NCBI GenBank assembly: GCA_964480915.1
Contig: CAYZRS010000036.1
Span: 1 to 51,713, forward strand
Reading direction: 5' to 3'
DNA from: CAWGCE01 sp964480915
GTDB taxonomy: Bacteria; Planctomycetota; Planctomycetia; Pirellulales; Pirellulaceae
Length of the DNA: 51,713 nt
Of the stretch, positions 34,697 through 44,093 are shown piece after piece. The translations under genes and the position numbers were made by a program. A model generated the notes under the pieces. It was given only the letters and a program-made list of their open reading frames with translations, had not been told where the DNA came from and did no database searches. Each line of letters begins with the position of its first letter. The stretch's first letter is position 1.

Positions 34697-36046
34697 CTAA
34701 TTGCGAGCCGAATCCTTGGGATTCGTCTTGTAGAATTTGCACGATACGGGATTGTGATCCGAGCCAATCTCGTTCAAAGTGCCGACGCGAATCGAATAAC
34801 TATCGGGCACGTACCTTTGGGCCATCCCTTTCGAGATCAAGATGAAATCGATCATCTCTTTGTAGGGATCACGATTGTAGGTAATCCGCTCGGCCTTGGG
34901 CACGCTCTGAAATTTCGTCAGCAGCAGCGGCTCGCCGTCGTCTTCGCCAGTGATTGCCTTCATCGTTGGGCTGTCGAACGTGTCATTGAAGTCACCGCAG
35001 ACGATCACGTTGGCGGCTGGACTTTGTTTCAGACGGGCTGCCAATAAGCGGTGCACTTGCTGCGCTTCTGCCAAGCGAATGGGCTCGGCCACCTCGCGAC
35101 CGCCGTGATTGCTTTTGAGATGAAGCACCCACATTTCGAACGGATCACCACCACCAGGCAGCAGTTCGACTCGCAACGCATCACGGCTAAACGAACGCCA
35201 ACGACCGGTGCTATCCTTGTGTCGCAGGTGTCGATGCGACACGACGCGGCCGATCGGCACCCGAGAAATCACGCAGACGTCGATGCCGCGCAGGTCGTTC
35301 CCTTCGTAATGCACGACGTGCCGATATCCCAACTCGGGCACGAAGGTTTCTAAGAACCGCTGCAAGTAGCCCCGGCTCTCCACTTCCTGCAGCGCGACAA
35401 CGTCGGCGTTCACATCGCGCAATGTGGCCGCCATCAAGGTTAATTCTTCCCGGGGCTTTGCCCGAGTCGATTCGTCCTGATGGTAGGGATCGTCGACATC
35501 GTCGAAGAGGTTCCGGACATTGAACGTGGCGACCGTAATTTCCGTACCAACGGAGACATCAGCGTAGGACGGCAGATAGGTTTTGGGCAGGCTCGACACG
35601 ACTCGAATCTGATCGGGCGACTTGACGACAATCTGAGGCGCCCCCGCGTACAGCGTGATGATCCCTCGAACCGTAATCAATTTGTCCAGGTAGAGCGCTT
35701 CCAGCGATTTTTCAAACCCTTCCATCGCCTCTTTGAAAATCACCAGTTTGAAAGCGTTCCGATCTTCCGCGTGGAAATTCAAGAAGTGAATTCGATCGGT
35801 GTGCCCGATGTCCACGATCCTGCCTCCGACGACGACTTTGCGACCGACAACCTTGTCGGCCATATCCCAGGTGATCACCGGCACTCCCTCATGCGCGCCG
35901 ATGGGAGCTTCTTTCTGGGCCATCACGGGCGTCAGCCCAAGCAGGCAGCAAAACAAACTAAGGAACAATCGACGTGTGGAAGTGGCAGAAAGACGTAACA
36001 CGGTGGCCTCGTCAGCAGGGATCGCTGGTGGAAGAAAGGGAATCAA
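34697..36046 (-). CDS. Secreted endonuclease/exonuclease/phosphatase family protein
   Basis: This is a 449-residue protein with a signal peptide (LFLSLFCCLLGLTPVMAQ). Residues about 55-150 form an OB-fold-like part (GRKVVVGGRIVDIG...FLNFH). The rest is an EEP domain: TVATFNVRNLFD, VVALQEVESRGYL, the catalytic CGDFNDTFDSPTMKAI and GSDHNPVSC. It would cleave nucleic acid or another phosphodiester outside the cytoplasm; the target is unknown. The start is uncertain (an internal GTG near 36004 is possible). It is transcribed towards the aquaporin terminator. Confidence 0.88.
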   Translation of the reverse strand: MIPFLPPAIPADEATVLRLSATSTRRLFLSLFCCLLGLTPVMAQKEAPIGAHEGVPVITWDMADKVVGRKVVVGGRIVDIGHTDRIHFLNFHAEDRNAFKLVIFKEAMEGFEKSLEALYLDKLITVRGIITLYAGAPQIVVKSPDQIRVVSSLPKTYLPSYADVSVGTEITVATFNVRNLFDDVDDPYHQDESTRAKPREELTLMAATLRDVNADVVALQEVESRGYLQRFLETFVPELGYRHVVHYEGNDLRGIDVCVISRVPIGRVVSHRHLRHKDSTGRWRSFSRDALRVELLPGGGDPFEMWVLHLKSNHGGREVAEPIRLAEAQQVHRLLAARLKQSPAANVIVCGDFNDTFDSPTMKAITGEDDGEPLLLTKFQSVPKAERITYNRDPYKEMIDFILISKGMAQRYVPDSYSIRVGTLNEIGSDHNPVSCKFYKTNPKDSARN

Positions 36047-36231
36047 CAGACTATTCGTGCGGCGCTCGTCCCGTCAAGCAAAAACCGACTGGGACAGAGC
36101 GCCTGCCGCCGATCGGCAATTTGACTGTGCGGAAGGATGATTGGCAACACGGCTAGAACCTACAAACCGACGCATTAGCCGTTAAGATACGGTCGCTTAT
36201 CACGGGAACTTTTTAGGAGCTTGCCACGCCG

Positions 36232-37176
36232 ATGCGACACGCACCCAGCTTTTCTTTAGCGTTATTACTGTTCGTCATCTTCGCATTGCAAGCGACGTTA
36301 GCCCAATCGGTAACCGAGCCTGTCGCCGAGGCGCCGGGCGAAAACAAGGCGGTTGCGGCGACGACCGACGACGATTCGGCACCGACCATCGGCGAGGCGC
36401 ATGAAAACTTGAATGCCACGCTTTGGATGCAGACCTCGTCCGAATATCGGGCCACCTGCCTGCAAACGTATCGCTCGGCAATCCGCCAATTGGGCGACGC
36501 GTTAGTGCACGCGAAAACGAGTGCGGCACTAGAGCAAGGATCGGACGTTGACCAACTGCCACCCGCCGTCATCCTTGATGTGGATGAGACGGTTCTCGAC
36601 AATTCGGGCTACCAAGCTCACCTGATCGATACGGGTGGACAGTACGCGCCTGACGACTGGGCCGCCTGGACGGCCAACTCCCCGTCACCGCCCGTACCGG
36701 GAGCCAAAGAATTCCTGAACGCGTGCAAGGCGGCCGGTGTTACCCCATTCTTTGTGACGAACCGGGCGAACGAAGTGAAAGCGGCGACACGCACCAATCT
36801 CGAAAAATACGACATGATCCCCCGGTTAACAGAAGGCCAAGTCGACACGCTGTTGTGCAAGTACGACGAAGAGACGTGGACATCCGACAAGACGACTCGA
36901 CGTGCTCACTTGGCGCAATCGTATCGTATCTTGCTCTTGCTCGGCGATGACCTGAACGATTTCGTCTCGGTAGGTATCAAACCAACACCGGCCGCCCGCT
37001 GTGCGCTGATGGAACAACATCAAGACCGCTTCGGCAAACAGTGGTTCATGCTACCCAATCCGACTTACGGCGGTTGGGACAGGGCAGTCCACGGCTGGCG
37101 CGATGCCAGCTCACGCGAAACCAAGGTCACCATCAAGCGTGAAGCGCTGCGACTCGACCCACCAGCGGAAGAGTGA
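36232..37176 (+). CDS. HAD superfamily acid phosphatase, e(P4)/class C type
   Basis: This is a 314-residue exported phosphatase. The signal peptide is MRHAPSFSLALLLFVIFALQ (cut near TLAQS), with no lipobox Cys. HAD motif I is ILDVDETVLDNSGYQ, with both catalytic Asp. Motif II lies in FFVTNRANEVKAAT, and motif IV is LLLLGDDLNDF. The family removes phosphate from nucleotides such as NMN in the periplasm for salvage. Convergent with cutC, with 29 bases between stops. Confidence 0.92.
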   Translation: MRHAPSFSLALLLFVIFALQATLAQSVTEPVAEAPGENKAVAATTDDDSAPTIGEAHENLNATLWMQTSSEYRATCLQTYRSAIRQLGDALVHAKTSAALEQGSDVDQLPPAVILDVDETVLDNSGYQAHLIDTGGQYAPDDWAAWTANSPSPPVPGAKEFLNACKAAGVTPFFVTNRANEVKAATRTNLEKYDMIPRLTEGQVDTLLCKYDEETWTSDKTTRRAHLAQSYRILLLLGDDLNDFVSVGIKPTPAARCALMEQHQDRFGKQWFMLPNPTYGGWDRAVHGWRDASSRETKVTIKREALRLDPPAEE

Positions 37177-37205
37177 GCTAATCACGTTGGCCACCGCCAG
37201 CGGAG

Positions 37206-37952
37206 TTAAGCTCCCAACGACTCACGAACGCCACGGACTGCTTCCACCGACACGCAGCGATACTCGTGGGGCTCGAACAGGCGTCCGTCACGCGTCGCCA
37301 GCGAGGCATTTTTTCCCAGCGAAGTTTCTGATCGCACCGTCGATCCGCTCAAGTGAACCTGATTGCAGCCGGTCCGTTGGACGATTTCGGCCACGTTCTC
37401 TGCCTGAATCCCGCCGCCGGGCAAGATTTCGATCCGGCTCCCCACTCGATCCTGGAATTCGCGAATCATCGCTGCACCGGCTAAAGCGGTCGCTTGCCGT
37501 CCACTCGTCAACACACGGCTGACACCACAACCAATCAGTTCGTCGAGAGCGATCGCCGGATCGGGCACGTAATCGAACGCGCGATGAAAGACGGTTTTCT
37601 TGCCCGGTGCGAGTTGAACCAAGGTGCGACACGCTTCCGTGTTCACTTCACCATCGGGATGGAGCGCACCAAAGACGAGTCCATGAATTCCGGCGGTCAA
37701 GAACCGTTCTGCATCGCGCCAAGCGACACTCAGTTCTTCGTCGTCATATTCGAAACCGCCCGCCCGGGGCCGGATCATCGCGACAACATCCAGACTCGTT
37801 GCGTCCAAGACCGCCTCAACCAAGCCGATCGAAGGAGTCAGTCCACCCAATTCCAATGCGCCACACAGTTCGATTCGGTCGGCACCGGCCGCTTCCGCCG
37901 CCACGGCATCTTCCAAACGATCGACACACACTTCCATCAAGACGCGACTCAT
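37206..37952 (-). CDS. cutC: Copper homeostasis protein CutC
   Basis: This is a 248-residue TIM-barrel protein of the CutC family. Landmarks are LMEVCVDRLEDAVAAEAAGA, RIELCGALELGGLTPS, MIRPRAGGFEYDDEE, GLVFGALHPDG, KTVFHRAFDY, RVLTSGRQATA, ILPGGGIQAENV and QVHLSGS. The family is linked to copper tolerance, though the biochemical role is still debated. It lies 38 bases downstream of the glycosyltransferase gene on the same strand. Confidence 0.95.
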   Translation of the reverse strand: MSRVLMEVCVDRLEDAVAAEAAGADRIELCGALELGGLTPSIGLVEAVLDATSLDVVAMIRPRAGGFEYDDEELSVAWRDAERFLTAGIHGLVFGALHPDGEVNTEACRTLVQLAPGKKTVFHRAFDYVPDPAIALDELIGCGVSRVLTSGRQATALAGAAMIREFQDRVGSRIEILPGGGIQAENVAEIVQRTGCNQVHLSGSTVRSETSLGKNASLATRDGRLFEPHEYRCVSVEAVRGVRESLGA

Positions 37953-37990
37953 GGCAACGCCCGCTCCAATCCATTCAAAGTGACTTCAGC

Positions 37991-39499
37991 TTACTTGAAC
38001 TTGGCCCGATACAATTTCACTCCGGAAAACTCGTTCCAAGGCGTGAGCTCGGCTCGGCCTCCGACCTGTGCGAACAGTTTGCCCTCGGCGTCTTCGTGGA
38101 ATTCGCGGGTATAGACGAACGCAAATTCACGGGACGTCGCAGCCAAGTCGTTAAGAATCGTCTCCATTTCGCTTGCCCGATTCGCGTAATCCGCATCGGT
38201 CGGAATGCCCACGATCTCTTGCGCCGCATCACAGTAATAGCCCAACGGCTTCACCATATAACCGCTGACGACCAAAACTGGCATGTCCGCTTCACCATCA
38301 AGAAATTCAGCGACCGAGGCCACATCGGCGTTTCGATAGTCGTCAACGTAGTGGCGATTCCAAATCGCAATGGAAAATGCAACCGCCAACATGGCCAGCC
38401 CCAACTTACCGAGCCGGCTATCCCACGCTTGGGATGCGAGCCAACCCCCATACGCGACGCAAGGAATAACTGCCCAGATCGAGTAGCGAACTTGGTAGCC
38501 GATATCGACCACGTTGCACATCAATCCCATGCCCAAAGGCGCCAAGGCGAACACGAACAGCAGTGGCATCGCCTGCCGAAACTTCGTGCAACGCTGCTTT
38601 GCTTGGAACAGGACGAGGCACAGCCCCGAACCGATCAAGATCGCCCAAGGCAACGTTTGCTGAACCGCAGCGGTAACCGACATTCCGTGGAGCGCCCGGA
38701 GCGACGGGCCCAACGTGTATCCCATCAAGAACGACCCGTAGGTATAACCAAGCGCCGCCAGGCCGAATCCGATCCGGTATTCCCAGCTGCTCTGCATCGC
38801 AAAATCAGCCTCCGACCAGAGGAGCATCAACGGCAGAATCAAGGCACCAATGGCCAGCGCGGCGAGCACGCTCGAAATACGGTTCTCTCGACTCTGAAGG
38901 AAGGTGACGACCAACACGAGGGCCACGAAACACCCGAACAGGTAGTGCGTGTAAATCCCCATCGTGGCCATCAGAACAAAACCGATCCAACTGCGGCGAT
39001 TTGGCGACTTAATCGTCCGCATGACGGAAGTCAGCGCCAAAGTCGCAATGAGCAACAACAGCGAGTAGGCCCGCGTCTCCGTCGAGTAGAAAACGTGGAT
39101 TGGCAGAACAGCCAAAATACCGGTCGACCAGAGCGCCGCTTTCGTACCACCGACTAGCTTGGTGAAAGGGAACATGGCCAAACAACACCCGCAGCCCAAC
39201 AGGATCGACAATAGCCGCGATGAGTCGGGGCCAAACACAGCAACCCAACCTTTGAGCAGCAGCGCATAGAGCGGAGGAAAGCCATCGCCCTTGTGTAGAA
39301 TGTAAGAGACCGACCCCTGCACGAGTTCCAGTTCGTAATTCTCATCAAAGGTCAGGCTCTGTCCGCTCGCGTACCAGAGCCTGACGACAAAGCCAATCAT
39401 CAAGATCAGTGCGAGCCCAATTCGCACGCGGCTCATCGCAGGCTCTATCGCGACAGCTTCTGCGGAAACAGATTCGCGTTGTCTAATGGTCGCACTCAA
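37991..39499 (-). CDS. GT-C type membrane glycosyltransferase (family 39-like)
   Basis: This is a 502-residue protein with about eleven to thirteen membrane helices. The N-terminal loop holds SLTFDENYELELVQG, the acidic DE motif of GT-C enzymes (ArnT/PMT type). It is followed by PPLYALLLKGWVAVFG and IHVFYSTETRAYSL (the ...S.E.R.Y motif). These enzymes use lipid-linked sugars to glycosylate proteins or lipids at the membrane exterior. The acceptor is unknown. A soluble domain of about 120 residues lies at the C terminus. It heads a two-gene unit with cutC. Confidence 0.85.
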   Translation of the reverse strand: MSATIRQRESVSAEAVAIEPAMSRVRIGLALILMIGFVVRLWYASGQSLTFDENYELELVQGSVSYILHKGDGFPPLYALLLKGWVAVFGPDSSRLLSILLGCGCCLAMFPFTKLVGGTKAALWSTGILAVLPIHVFYSTETRAYSLLLLIATLALTSVMRTIKSPNRRSWIGFVLMATMGIYTHYLFGCFVALVLVVTFLQSRENRISSVLAALAIGALILPLMLLWSEADFAMQSSWEYRIGFGLAALGYTYGSFLMGYTLGPSLRALHGMSVTAAVQQTLPWAILIGSGLCLVLFQAKQRCTKFRQAMPLLFVFALAPLGMGLMCNVVDIGYQVRYSIWAVIPCVAYGGWLASQAWDSRLGKLGLAMLAVAFSIAIWNRHYVDDYRNADVASVAEFLDGEADMPVLVVSGYMVKPLGYYCDAAQEIVGIPTDADYANRASEMETILNDLAATSREFAFVYTREFHEDAEGKLFAQVGGRAELTPWNEFSGVKLYRAKFK

Positions 39500-39684
39500 T
39501 GATCGGTAACCGAAAGGGCCTACTTAGCTGACTCCGTACCGAAAGCGGAGTCGCACTAGAGGCGGTTCATGCCAATCCACCATCGTAGTCACTCCAAATC
39601 AGGGAAGATACAGGCGAAATTCGCCCGAGAATCGAAAACCGGGCCTTCCAAACCGCTGGCCTACCCCTACCAGAGCCACATCCA

Positions 39685-39714
39685 TTTCAAGCCGGCTAGG
39701 AGAGCTCGTATAAT
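39685..39714 (+). promoter_or_regulatory. Predicted sigma-70 promoter
   Basis: A perfect -10 hexamer TATAAT (39709-39714) has a weak -35 TTTCAA (39685-39690) at 18 bases. It lies 54 bases before the small coiled-coil gene at 39768. Confidence 0.5.
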
Positions 39715-39767
39715 CAGGGGCAACACGGCCCCATTCGCCTCAGCTAGACAGGAAAGCCAACAGACCG

Positions 39768-39971
39768 ATGAAGAATTCCTTTTGGACGGGAGGCCCGCAA
39801 GCTTACGTTCAAGGCTTGGAGGACCACTTCCGCCCGCTGCTCGACCGGCTGCAATCCCAGTTAGAGCAGGCCAGCACCGAAACCGATCGCCAAACCTTGC
39901 AAGCGGAAACTGGGCGGCTGGAATCCGAATGGAAGTCGAAGCTGGACGGGCTTAACGATTTACTTTTCTAA
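39768..39971 (+). CDS. Small coiled-coil protein
   Basis: This encodes 67 residues, opening MKNSFWTGGPQAYVQ and continuing as one long charged helix with heptad spacing (LDRLQSQLEQAS, then LQAETGRLESEWKSKL). There is no signal or membrane segment. A perfect -10 box precedes it. Its last 20 bases overlap the end of the convergent spondin/PEP-CTERM gene. I know no family; coding is supported by the promoter and the clean amphipathic pattern. Confidence 0.55.
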   Translation: MKNSFWTGGPQAYVQGLEDHFRPLLDRLQSQLEQASTETDRQTLQAETGRLESEWKSKLDGLNDLLF

Positions 39972-41088
39972 ACGGACCCCATACCAGGCATAGCGCTGCC
40001 AACATCATGACCATCGAGTGGGCCGGCTCGGGTACCGCGGCCACATCACTACCGCCAAACTTGAATTGGTTCCAAACAAGAAAATCGCCTCCGTTGATAA
40101 CACCGTCTCCGTTGAAGTCGCCGGCCGACGCTTGGAGGGACGAGGTAAATTTATTTGCGTTCCAAGCGAGGAAGTCGGCGCCATCGGTGACGCCATTGAG
40201 ATCGGCATCAGCAGGAGAGTAGGGCACAAGCAAGTCATTCTCCGCCGCCGCACCAGCCAACCATGCATCTCGGTCTTGCAAATCGATCACCTCATCACCG
40301 TTGAGGTCATACTTGTGGTTCGTCGCGTAATCGACGGCGATGCCACTGGCGACCGGCCCCAGGCTTAGCAGTTCTTCCAAATCGGCGATGCCGCAGGAAC
40401 CGTCCAGATCAAAATCGCACAGCGCGGCCGTCGCATCGAGAAGCGTAAAGGTAAACGATCCGAGCGCCGGCAACCCGGCCAGCGGTGCGCCGACCATCGA
40501 AATAGGCTGATGAGGCGTCACATTACTGTTTGGCGAGGTAAACCCAGTTCCGGCATCGGTGCCGGAATCGTAATTCTGTAAATCGATCGAGAGCGATTCG
40601 ACCCATTGCCCGTTCTCGCGCAGATCGAAACCGGACACTCCGACGAACCAATCGGGACTTGGCGCGATCATGGTGACCATCGTCAGCAATGGATGATCAC
40701 CGGTGACCGTGAAATTTACCGAGCCGGTCCCTGGACCGTCGATGGCCGGCCCTTGCACGACCGCCAAAGTCGAATCGCCTGAGTTAATGTTGGCCTGAAT
40801 TTCATTTCGCAGGATCGTTGGCGAACCCGATTCGGCCATGACCTCGATTCCATTCGAAGCGATTCCACCAACTTCCCAATACGACACCGATCCATTATGA
40901 GTCCCACCAATCAGCGGTGAGAAGTGAGCGTTGAACGGGTAAGCTCCGGGATGGGTCGCCGACGTCCAACCAGAATCAAACGTCAGTTGATAGGTCGCTT
41001 CCGCTTGCACGGGCGAGTCCCACACCGCCAGACCGAATGACAAAAACGAGACAAAACACATCGACGCAAGTATCCGCATGGCTGGCAT
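39952..41088 (-). CDS. Secreted spondin-like protein with dockerin-like repeats and PEP-CTERM tail
   Basis: This encodes 378 residues. After a signal peptide (ILASMCFVSFLSFGLAVW), residues about 32-215 look like a spondin N domain (PGAYPFNAHFSPLIGGTHNG). Residues about 229-345 hold Ca-binding loops as in dockerin type I (DFDLDGSCGIADLEEL, DLNGDEVIDLQDRDAW, DADLNGVTDGADFLAW, DFNGDGVINGGDFLVW). The C terminus is a sorting tail (VPEPAHSMVMMLAALCLVWG, then basic residues), the PEP-CTERM form. It should be exported and sorted to the surface or matrix. No enzyme motif is seen. Confidence 0.88.
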   Translation of the reverse strand: MPAMRILASMCFVSFLSFGLAVWDSPVQAEATYQLTFDSGWTSATHPGAYPFNAHFSPLIGGTHNGSVSYWEVGGIASNGIEVMAESGSPTILRNEIQANINSGDSTLAVVQGPAIDGPGTGSVNFTVTGDHPLLTMVTMIAPSPDWFVGVSGFDLRENGQWVESLSIDLQNYDSGTDAGTGFTSPNSNVTPHQPISMVGAPLAGLPALGSFTFTLLDATAALCDFDLDGSCGIADLEELLSLGPVASGIAVDYATNHKYDLNGDEVIDLQDRDAWLAGAAAENDLLVPYSPADADLNGVTDGADFLAWNANKFTSSLQASAGDFNGDGVINGGDFLVWNQFKFGGSDVAAVPEPAHSMVMMLAALCLVWGPFRKVNR

Positions 41089-41278
41089 TCTGATCTGGAG
41101 ATTTTGGGCTGAAGCTTACGAAATAAAACCAGTCTATCATGCCCAACCAATTGCCGCCTGTCTGCAACCTGGCTAACAAAACAATTGCTGAAAGTGGCCC
41201 ATTTGTGATGCCGACTGCTGTCGCCGGCCGCGCCAGACTCACGAACACTGGCGTTCAGATCGAAGATGGGTCGCTTAT

Positions 41279-41298
41279 CTAGATACCTAACTAGATAC
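41279..41298. repeat. Short direct repeat CTAGATAC
   Basis: CTAGATAC occurs at 41279-41286 and 41291-41298, a 12-base period. It lies between the divergent starts of the spondin gene (41088) and the coil protein (41359), and could be a regulator site. The evidence is thin. Confidence 0.3.
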
Positions 41299-41358
41299 AT
41301 CATTGCACCAAGTCTCACGCCTTGCGGCTGACGCTTTCCCAGAATCCAGACGAAAGAA

Positions 41359-41907
41359 ATGCCACTCCGGTTTACACGACTCCTCAGTTTTCGTCCCGCT
41401 GGGCGAATTCACTCGCGGCAGAACAGCTCCGCCCATGAAGAGCCGACGCGTGCTTCGCTGAACTGTCTCGCCCGACAACTGGCCCGCGACAACGACGCGC
41501 GTACCGAGACTTGCCTGGAGCAGTTGCGATCTCTGCGCGTTGAACTCCAACTGGCCATCAACAGCAACATGCCAGCACCGGTGGCCGCAGAGCTGAACAG
41601 CATGATCGAAGAAGTGTTTTGGTTTGGCGCCGAGCGACTGAGGACGTCGATGCGTTTGCACGAACGGACGCTCGCCCTCATCGAGCCGGCCAAGACACCT
41701 TTCCTGGAACTGCGCTCAGCCCTTATTCGTGATGCGCTCTCCACAGTTTATGAACTGGAGGAAGTGCTAACGAAGTTAAAAGCACTGTCCACCAACAGGC
41801 TGCAGCGTCAAACGCGAGAACTCCGTCAAGAATTGGAGGAGACAATTTGCGCCGTCCTGTCTGCAGACGAACAGCTGAGACAAATCGAAGCACGTGTGCG
41901 CGTTTAA
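41359..41907 (+). CDS. Helical protein of unknown function
   Basis: This is a 182-residue soluble protein, mostly alpha-helical and rich in Arg, Glu and Leu (LRVELQLAINSNMP, then YELEEVLTKLKALSTNRLQRQTREL, partly quoted: LEEVLTKLKALS). A coiled coil covers roughly residues 120-175. No signal peptide, metal motif or known domain is visible. The first 30 residues are basic and may be an over-extension. It lies 140 bases before the ABC transporter genes on the same strand. Confidence 0.55.
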   Translation: MPLRFTRLLSFRPAGRIHSRQNSSAHEEPTRASLNCLARQLARDNDARTETCLEQLRSLRVELQLAINSNMPAPVAAELNSMIEEVFWFGAERLRTSMRLHERTLALIEPAKTPFLELRSALIRDALSTVYELEEVLTKLKALSTNRLQRQTRELRQELEETICAVLSADEQLRQIEARVRV

Positions 41908-42047
41908 AGGCAGAACCCGCGATATCATTCGGGGCTCACCGATGACGTCGCACCTGCTCGTTTGTCGCTTTTGTTACTAGTCGCCGACAAATCGTCGTGT
42001 ACGACAGCATTACGAGTCTTGGAGCTCACACTTCGTGAGTATGCCGC

Positions 42048-42848
42048 ATGATTGAACTGAAAGGCGTCACGCAACACTTTGGCATCCGCCCTATCATTAA
42101 GGACGTCGATTTGGAGGTGGAAGCCGGTGAACTGCTGGCAATTCTCGGACCGAATGGAATGGGAAAGTCCACCCTACTGGCAGTGATGGCCGGCATCCTG
42201 TCGCCTCAACGTGGAACGGTCATGATCGACGGCAAGATTCGCCGTTCCACAGAAGATAACGAACAGGCCATTCGTCAGAAAGTGGTTTATCTACCCGACA
42301 ATGTTTGGTTACCTAAAGATCGTACTGGGCGCGAATACGTACTAGCGGTTGGACAAATTTACGTCCAAGACGAACTCCGAGTCATGGACCACGTCGATCG
42401 ACTGTTCCGGCTGTTCAATATGGAGGAACAAGCGAACGCGACGATTCGCAGCTATTCGACCGGTCAACTGAAGAAAATTAGTCTGTGCGCGGCATTCGCA
42501 ACCGAAGCACCCATCATGTTGCTCGACGAGCCCTTTTCCGGTGGGCTCGATCCGTCAGGCATCTTGGCATTGAAACATTTGCTCAAGACTCTGGCAGATC
42601 GCCATGACACGACGGTCGTCGTTACGATGCCCGTTCCGGAAATCGTCGCCGAGATTGCTCATCGTGTCGGCGTTGTTCACCATGGAACCATCTTGGCTCA
42701 TGAACACTGTGAAACGATTAGGCAGCAATACGCGCCCCACGGATCGTTCGCTGACGCTTTAGAGCAGCTCACGAATCCACAAACGAAGGCCAACATTGAA
42801 CACTATTTTTCGGGAGGCTTTGGTGAATCCGAGACGATCGAATCGTAG
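42048..42848 (+). CDS. ABC transporter ATP-binding protein
   Basis: This is a 266-residue nucleotide-binding subunit. Walker A is GPNGMGKST (34-42), the signature is YSTGQLKK (136-143, the form used in ABC-2-type exporters), Walker B is MLLDEP (157-162), and the D-loop is GGLDPSG. The H-loop His of canonical ABC proteins appears to be replaced by TMPVPEI, where a switch His is expected. It overlaps the permease gene by 26 bases, so the pair forms one exporter. The substrate is unknown. Confidence 0.93.
   Translation: MIELKGVTQHFGIRPIIKDVDLEVEAGELLAILGPNGMGKSTLLAVMAGILSPQRGTVMIDGKIRRSTEDNEQAIRQKVVYLPDNVWLPKDRTGREYVLAVGQIYVQDELRVMDHVDRLFRLFNMEEQANATIRSYSTGQLKKISLCAAFATEAPIMLLDEPFSGGLDPSGILALKHLLKTLADRHDTTVVVTMPVPEIVAEIAHRVGVVHHGTILAHEHCETIRQQYAPHGSFADALEQLTNPQTKANIEHYFSGGFGESETIES
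42812..42817 (+). promoter_or_regulatory. Ribosome binding site that sets the permease start
   Basis: GGGAGG lies five bases before a GTG at 42823, inside the end of the ATP-binding gene. It favours that GTG over the in-frame ATG at 42796, which has no such site. Confidence 0.75.
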
Positions 42849-44010
42849 ATGGCGACGAACCCTGGGTCAGATCTTGCCATCCTGGTTTGCGACAGCACTC
42901 TTCCTGACTGGCTTATTGATAAGCGAAGCTCTGATATTCGCCGCGCAACGGATGGGAGACAAAGCGACGCTGGCGAACACGCTGAACTTCCAGATCGGAT
43001 TCGTGCTGCTTGGCGCGGCTGCGTTTGCATTGTACCGCCTTTCCTTTCACCCAGCGGCCAACATCACTTATGGGCAGTGGCTAGTAACGACGCCTTGGCA
43101 GTACCCACGAGCGTTACCATTTGGACCGGCACATCTTGTTTGGCAGGATGCAATTCCCCTGGCGGTCATCGCAGCGAGCCAGTATCGAAACCCGCAGTTC
43201 GCCGTGCTCACGATACTCACATTCGTCATCGTTTTTGCGCTGGGTAGTCTTATTACCGCTTCTTCTGCCGGCGTCACTTGGCTCGACACATTCTTCGGTA
43301 TCGGAATCGGCGGTCTGGCGTGGCTCCCATTTTCGTACGCAACTGGCGTGGCGGTTGTGGTTGCGTTGCTGGCCACCCTTCATTTCGGTTTGGCCGCCTC
43401 GTTGCGACGATTTAACTCACATGTCAAAACTCGCAGCGGCCAGACACAGAAGCCTGGCACGACACGAGGGTTGATCGGTTGGCCGTTCTCCAATCTGCAA
43501 GCCTCAAAAATGAATGCTACGCTAGACCGCCAATTGCTCACGACACTGGGCATTGCTGCCTGGTGGTTCTCATCAGCAGTTCACTTTTCCTTACGCTTTC
43601 CTTTGATCCTTGCAGAAATGTACTTCGGGCCCCCTCTTGAAATGGAAACGCCGCTACGAAACATGATCTCATTCGCGGGAATCGGTTTGGCAATGTTTAT
43701 AAGCATCGCGCGGCTGTTCATGTTTACACGGTACCATCGGCCGCCGATTTCGATCTTGGGGCGTGTCGCGACCGGACAGGCCATCATCCCTGGCTACGAC
43801 CGCGTGTTGTTGACGCCACTTTTGATAGTGGTCTTCTCGGTCATTGCTAATTGGTCACTTTGGCGATTGCGCGTACCTGTCGAGATTGCAGCCGCTGTGG
43901 CACTATTGGTTCCATTCCTAGTTTCCAACTGGGGGCTTTCGTTTCGGTCTTGGCAGCTGACCGGCCAGCATCGCATGGTTAAGCCGCTTTTCGACTTGAA
44001 TCCCAAATAG
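42823..44010 (+). CDS. ABC transporter permease-type membrane protein
   Basis: This encodes 395 residues with about ten membrane helices, starting at the GTG set by its ribosome binding site. Helices include LPSWFATALFLTGLLIS, FQIGFVLLGAAAFALY, FVIVFALGSLIT and, near the end, LLTPLLIVVFSVIANWSLW. There is no ATPase motif. The overlap with the ATP-binding gene and the shared strand make it the membrane partner. The family cannot be named precisely; it is most like ABC-2-type exporters. Confidence 0.75.
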   Translation: MNPRRSNRRWRRTLGQILPSWFATALFLTGLLISEALIFAAQRMGDKATLANTLNFQIGFVLLGAAAFALYRLSFHPAANITYGQWLVTTPWQYPRALPFGPAHLVWQDAIPLAVIAASQYRNPQFAVLTILTFVIVFALGSLITASSAGVTWLDTFFGIGIGGLAWLPFSYATGVAVVVALLATLHFGLAASLRRFNSHVKTRSGQTQKPGTTRGLIGWPFSNLQASKMNATLDRQLLTTLGIAAWWFSSAVHFSLRFPLILAEMYFGPPLEMETPLRNMISFAGIGLAMFISIARLFMFTRYHRPPISILGRVATGQAIIPGYDRVLLTPLLIVVFSVIANWSLWRLRVPVEIAAAVALLVPFLVSNWGLSFRSWQLTGQHRMVKPLFDLNPK

Positions 44011-44054
44011 AACCTGACGGGCATGCACAATCGTGGAAGATGGGAACGGCACGC

Positions 44055-44090
44055 AAAAGGCCGTCTTGCCCGACGTAGGACAAGACGGCC
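44055..44090 (-). terminator. Terminator downstream of tRNA-Arg
   Basis: GGCCGTCTTG (44059-44068) and CAAGACGGCC (44081-44090) form a perfect ten-base stem with a 12-base loop. On the minus strand the stem is followed by four T (44055-44058). It starts four bases after the tRNA end and may also slow transcription arriving from the permease gene on the other strand. Confidence 0.8.
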
Positions 44091-44093
44091 TAG

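Noticed and set aside
42453..42476. Unusual ABC signature YSTGQ
   Set aside because: Signatures beginning YS with a variable third residue are common in ABC-2-type exporters, so this is not exceptional.
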